Below are positions 23,651 to 26,896 of a stretch of DNA of 26,896 bases, one piece after another (within the stretch, counting starts at the first letter, position 1; each line of letters begins with the position of its first letter). Origin of the DNA: BB31 sp964582525 (GTDB lineage Bacteria > Pseudomonadota > Gammaproteobacteria > Beggiatoales > Beggiatoaceae). The notes under the pieces were generated by a model, which saw only the letters and a program-made list of their open reading frames with translations, was not told the origin of the DNA and made no database searches. A program made the position numbers and the translations under genes. The stretch is from NCBI GenBank assembly GCA_964582525.1, contig CAZOSP010000050.1, forward strand, positions 1 through 26,896, written 5' to 3'.

Positions 23651-24408
23651 GAGAATATTCCTTAAAAAAAGGGGGAGGTGGAAAACACAAGAATGGTTGT
23701 TTTTATGCTTCTGAGGTTAAAAATTATCAGTCTTTAGCGTCAGAACCCTGTTGCGCCGAATTTGCATAAAACGCGAGCAACGCTAAAGGCGCAAAGTACG
23801 CAAGTGATTGACTTTATTGTGTTTGTATCTTTCACGTCTTTCAAGTCTAGTGATCCGAAAAATTAACCGCGAGAAGGCTATCTAAAGGCAAAAAATACTT
23901 TCGCTGTTTAGCACTTATCAAAAAATTGCAAACCTGTCGGCAAATTTTCAAAAAAAACCGCACTTTTAGTCACAATCCGGCACTAACCAGCGTTGTAATT
24001 TGTCATAGATGGAAATATTTTAAGCATTATTCTACGCAAAAGGTAGCTTTTTATTTTGCGTTTTCTCGTTCTCACGCTGGGCTATCACAGCCCTTCACTT
24101 AACCCACCTAACACCCCCACTCAGCCCTGTTAAGTCGACTAACTTATTGTAAAATAATGATTTTATTTTAAATCAAGGCAATAGCAAACCGAGAACGCCG
24201 AAAAACTTTTTTCGTTCATAATAAAATCCATCATTGATGCAAATACGCTCCACCTAAAATCAATGAGTTACAGACTTTTTCAGCGTTTTTAGAATTCAAC
24301 AGAGTCGCCCTAAAATAGTGCAAATAAGCTGCTAATTTTCTCCATGTTCCGTCATCAAGCCTCGCATTTTTTGCTAAACTGCGCTTGTTTGCTTGTTTTC
24401 TATTGTAT
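23651..24408. other. Long divergent intergenic region between sulfatase and amt-kinase genes
   Basis: There is no supported gene in about 750 bp. The part near 23750-23810 reads like degraded, repetitive noncoding sequence (AAAGGCGCAAAGTACGC). AAACCTGT near 23934 recalls the motif at 2911. 24020-24400 is AT-rich and contains no frame with family resemblance. Promoters for both flanking genes must lie here; only the rightward sigma54-like site is discernible. Confidence 0.4.
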
Positions 24409-24422
24409 GGCATGATTTTTGT
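24408..24422 (+). promoter_or_regulatory. Putative sigma54 promoter of the amt-kinase gene
   Basis: TGGCATGATTTTTGT keeps GG at 24409-24410 and TTG exactly at the -12 spacing, as in the consensus TGGCAC-N5-TTGC, with T in place of the final C. Transcription from about 24433 would give a leader of 60 nt before the GTG start. Nitrogen-regulated sigma54 promoters are usual for ammonium transporter genes. I saw no clear NtrC-binding palindrome upstream. Confidence 0.4.
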
Positions 24423-24441
24423 GTTTCATCCAACTAACCGG

Positions 24442-24456
24442 AGAGAGGGTCTCTCT
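24442..24456 (+). repeat. Small hairpin in the amt-kinase mRNA leader
   Basis: AGAGAG (24442-24447) pairs with CTCTCT (24451-24456) over a 3-nt loop, between the putative sigma54 promoter and the AAGGAG ribosome site (24478-24483). A role in translation control is possible but not shown. Confidence 0.35.
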
Positions 24457-24492
24457 TTGACAAGCTTAAGGATTAGCAAGGAGAATACAAAA

Positions 24493-26799
24493 GTGGAAAT
24501 GCTTCACTTGGGTTGGGTCATGTTGTGCGCTGTGCTGGTGATTCTCATGCAGGCTGGCTTTATGTGCTTGGAAAGCGGCTTAACGCGCAGTAAAAACAGC
24601 ATCAATGTTGCCGCCAAAAATCTCGCCGATTTCGGCGTATCCATTGTGCTGTTCTGGTTCATCGGCTACGCGCTCATGTTTGGCGATTCAATAGGCGGCT
24701 GGTTGGGCTTAAATCATTTCTTATTTGAGGCGCACCACAACACGCCGCAAGCCAGCGTATTTTTTCTCTTTCAAGCGGTGTTCTGTGGCACGGCTGTCAC
24801 CATTATTTCCGGTGCTGTGGCAGAACGAATGCGTTTTCATGCCTATTTGTGGATTGCCATTTTAGTTTCGGGCTTGATTTATCCGCTGTTCGGTCATTGG
24901 GCATGGAACGGCGTAAACGACGGCGCACGGGTGGGTTGGCTGGGTGCGATGGGGTTTATTGATTTTGCCGGCTCTACAGTGGTGCATAGCGTCGGCGGCT
25001 GGGTCGCACTCGCCGCTTTGCTCATTATCGGACCGCGCATTGGACGCTTTGCCAAAGACGGCGCGCAAACGCCACGCGACATTCCCGGACACAGTATGCC
25101 GATGGCAATTCTCGGCGTGTGGCTGTTGTGGATTGGCTGGTTTGGTTTTAACGGCGGCAGTGTTTTAGCGCTCGATCACAGCGTTGGCGGCGTGTTGCTC
25201 AACACTCTATTAGGCGGTGCGGGCGGCATGTCGGCGGGTATTTTAATAAGCTGGAAACGCTATCAACGGGTTGAAGTCAAAACCCTGCTTAACAGCAGTT
25301 TGGCAGGCTTGGTTGCTATCACTGCGGGCTGTCATCTGTACTCCTCCGGCGCGGCTTTAGTGGTCGCTGCGATGGGCGGCGGGCTGATGCTCTACAGCGA
25401 AGAACAACTGCTACGCTGGCGCATTGATGATGCCGTCAGTGCTTTTTCTGTGCATACCATTGCGGGTATTTGGGGAACGCTGGCGGTCGCTTTTTTCGCG
25501 CCTGCCGGTAGTTTCGCCCCCGGTGTTGGTATGCTGCAACAATTTTTCATTCAACTACTGGGTGTGCTGGTTTGCGCTGTTTGGTCGTTTGGCTTGGCTT
25601 ATTTGGTGATCAAAAAACTCAATCAACACTTTCCCCTGCGCATTACGCGCAAGCAAGAAGCACTGGGCTTAAATATTAGCGAACACAATGCCTCCACTGA
25701 ATTTAGCGAATTGCTGCATACCATGAAAGTGCAAGCAAGCACCGGTGACTGGGACTTGCGCGTGTATGCCGAACCCTTTTCCGACATCAGCCCGATAGCG
25801 CATCACTACAACCAAGTCCTAGAAAAACTCGGACAAGAAACCGAAAACGCCCGCCAACTCGCGGCTGTCGCGCAACACGCACGGCAGCAGCTAGAACGCA
25901 CACACGCGCACCTCAAAGTGCAGTACGAAGAATTGCAACGCACACAAAAAATTGCCTCCTCTCATGCGCAACAAGTGGATGAATTGCAACTGTTAAGCAA
26001 AGCCTTAAGCAAAGCCAAAGAAGAAGCGGAAGAAGCCAACCAACATAAAAGCCGTTTCATTGCCAACATGAGCCACGAATTGCGCACGCCGCTCAACGCC
26101 ATTATTGGTTACAGCGAAATGCTAGAAGAAGAAGTGGTAGAGTTAGGCGAAGACAGTTTATTGCACGATTTGCAAAAAATTCACGCCTCCGGCAGCCATT
26201 TATTAGGCTTGATTAACGACATTCTCGACTTATCCAAGCTCGAAGCGGGCAAGATGACGCTTTATTTAGAGTGGTTTCATACCGAACACCTGCTACACGA
26301 AGTGAGCGGCACGATTCAGCCTTTACTAGAAAAAAACGCCAATCATTATCAGCTAAAAATCGACAGCAAACCGGTGCGCATGTACTCCGATTTAACCAAG
26401 GTGCGACAAATCTTGTTTAATCTGCTCAGTAATGCAGCGAAATTTACCGAAGAGGGCGAGATCAGCTTGCGCATAGAAAAACGCTTGCGTGACCAGCAAG
26501 AATGGTTGGTTTTGCACATCCAAGACAGCGGCATCGGCATGAGCGAAGCGCAGCAAGCCAAGTTATTTAACGTCTTTACCCAAGCCGACGCTTCCACCAC
26601 ACGCAAATACGGCGGCACCGGTTTAGGCTTAGTCATTACGCAAAAATTCGCGCATCTGCTCGGTGGCACTATTAAGGTGCAAAGTGAAATCGGCAAAGGC
26701 AGTTGCTTTACCGTGTATCTGCCGGTCGAAACCCCAGAGCCGCCTGCGCGAGAGGCTGTAGAAGTCAAGCACCGTGCAGAGACAGTCGTCTTTGCTTGA
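24493..26799 (+). CDS. Ammonium transporter-histidine kinase fusion (Amt sensor kinase)
   Basis: I place the start at GTG 24493, 9 bp after AAGGAG; ATG 24499 is an alternative, and upstream frame extends to 24385 through a likely promoter. The product has 768 residues. The first 410 or so form an Amt/Rh channel with about eleven helices: ERMRFHAYLW, IDFAGSTVVHSVGG (substrate-site Asp and first pore His), LLWIGWFGFNGGS and FSVHTIAGIWG (second pore His). A coiled-coil linker follows (ARQQLERTHAHLKVQYEELQ), then a kinase core: H-box FIANMSHELRTPLNAIIGYS with His about 528, N-box ILFNLLSNAAKF, DSGIGM and GGTGLGLVI. No receiver domain is attached. By analogy with Amt-kinase fusions such as Ks-Amt5, it probably senses external ammonium and phosphorylates an unknown response regulator. 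Confidence 0.93.
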   Translation: MEMLHLGWVMLCAVLVILMQAGFMCLESGLTRSKNSINVAAKNLADFGVSIVLFWFIGYALMFGDSIGGWLGLNHFLFEAHHNTPQASVFFLFQAVFCGTAVTIISGAVAERMRFHAYLWIAILVSGLIYPLFGHWAWNGVNDGARVGWLGAMGFIDFAGSTVVHSVGGWVALAALLIIGPRIGRFAKDGAQTPRDIPGHSMPMAILGVWLLWIGWFGFNGGSVLALDHSVGGVLLNTLLGGAGGMSAGILISWKRYQRVEVKTLLNSSLAGLVAITAGCHLYSSGAALVVAAMGGGLMLYSEEQLLRWRIDDAVSAFSVHTIAGIWGTLAVAFFAPAGSFAPGVGMLQQFFIQLLGVLVCAVWSFGLAYLVIKKLNQHFPLRITRKQEALGLNISEHNASTEFSELLHTMKVQASTGDWDLRVYAEPFSDISPIAHHYNQVLEKLGQETENARQLAAVAQHARQQLERTHAHLKVQYEELQRTQKIASSHAQQVDELQLLSKALSKAKEEAEEANQHKSRFIANMSHELRTPLNAIIGYSEMLEEEVVELGEDSLLHDLQKIHASGSHLLGLINDILDLSKLEAGKMTLYLEWFHTEHLLHEVSGTIQPLLEKNANHYQLKIDSKPVRMYSDLTKVRQILFNLLSNAAKFTEEGEISLRIEKRLRDQQEWLVLHIQDSGIGMSEAQQAKLFNVFTQADASTTRKYGGTGLGLVITQKFAHLLGGTIKVQSEIGKGSCFTVYLPVETPEPPAREAVEVKHRAETVVFA

Positions 26800-26896
26800 T
26801 ATAGACTTATAGGCGACAGAAACTGTATTTTTTGTTTTATCACCGACATTCCGCACACCCTCATCCCGTTCCAGAATATATTTTTTTATACCGCTC
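26800..26896. other. Window end, no gene seen
   Basis: These 97 bp after the kinase stop are AT-rich and contain no recognisable gene start or clear terminator. A response-regulator gene, if linked, would lie beyond the window. Confidence 0.4.

Noticed and set aside
24385..24492. Upstream extension of the amt-kinase reading frame
   Set aside because: The good ribosome site AAGGAG is at 24478-24483, the added residues do not resemble an Amt N-terminus, and a likely promoter lies inside.
26349..26864. 171-codon minus-strand frame opposite the kinase domain
   Set aside because: It lies opposite conserved kinase motifs and has no family resemblance of its own.

Overview
The window looks like a chromosomal segment of a gammaproteobacterium. 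HscA/HscB, a GspG-type pseudopilin, MoaC, a YqhA/UPF0114 membrane protein and a Wzm/Wzt-type exporter all have a gammaproteobacterial look. The secreted proteins carrying a tandem 'NISTRA..SGQ..IAGF' module, the hairpin-rich intergenic repeats and the ammonium-sensor kinase would suit a Thiotrichales-like (Beggiatoa/Thiothrix-type) genome, but that placement is an inference from style, not a match. Base composition is intermediate, with clearly AT-rich patches over the restriction-modification genes (about 17.5-21.0 kb) and over the body of one secreted protein (9.1-11.4 kb).

Layout. 0-3.4 kb, minus strand: gspG-like pseudopilin, then hscB and hscA (Fe-S cluster chaperones) without the rest of an isc operon. 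3.5-4.7 kb, plus strand: yqhA-like gene and moaC, stop-start coupled. 5.1-13.3 kb, plus strand: a membrane protein with a degenerate GGDEF domain, a protein of unknown function, a DUF4381 protein, two secreted chimeric proteins sharing an identical C-terminal tandem module, and a BatA-like VWA protein. The DUF4381 and VWA genes normally sit together in Bat/MoxR operons, so the two secreted-protein genes appear inserted between them. 13.3-17.3 kb, minus strand: HlyD-like adaptor fragment, ABC permease, ABC ATPase and a tandem-domain glycosyltransferase, an exporter unit for a surface polysaccharide. 17.5-21.0 kb, minus strand: an AT-rich restriction-modification island with a DPPY methyltransferase, a HEAT-repeat/SPPY methyltransferase fusion and a CfrBI-like endonuclease. 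21.3-23.65 kb, minus strand: a secreted serine-type sulfatase. 24.5-26.8 kb, plus strand: an ammonium transporter fused to a histidine kinase, preceded by a sigma54-like promoter.

How the genes may work together. The clearest units are hscB-hscA, the ABC exporter with its glycosyltransferase (overlapping genes), and the R-M genes (endonuclease and one methyltransferase overlap). The plus-strand cluster 5.1-13.3 kb is the least conventional part: a possible cyclic-di-GMP receptor, a Bat-type membrane VWA complex and two secreted proteins with a shared tail. Whether these form one system is open. The most informative signals are the 774-bp duplicated module with a 600-bp perfectly identical stretch, the HEAT-methyltransferase fusion, the Amt-kinase fusion, and several structured intergenic elements that no gene explains. 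No tRNA, rRNA, CRISPR array or intact insertion sequence was recognised.
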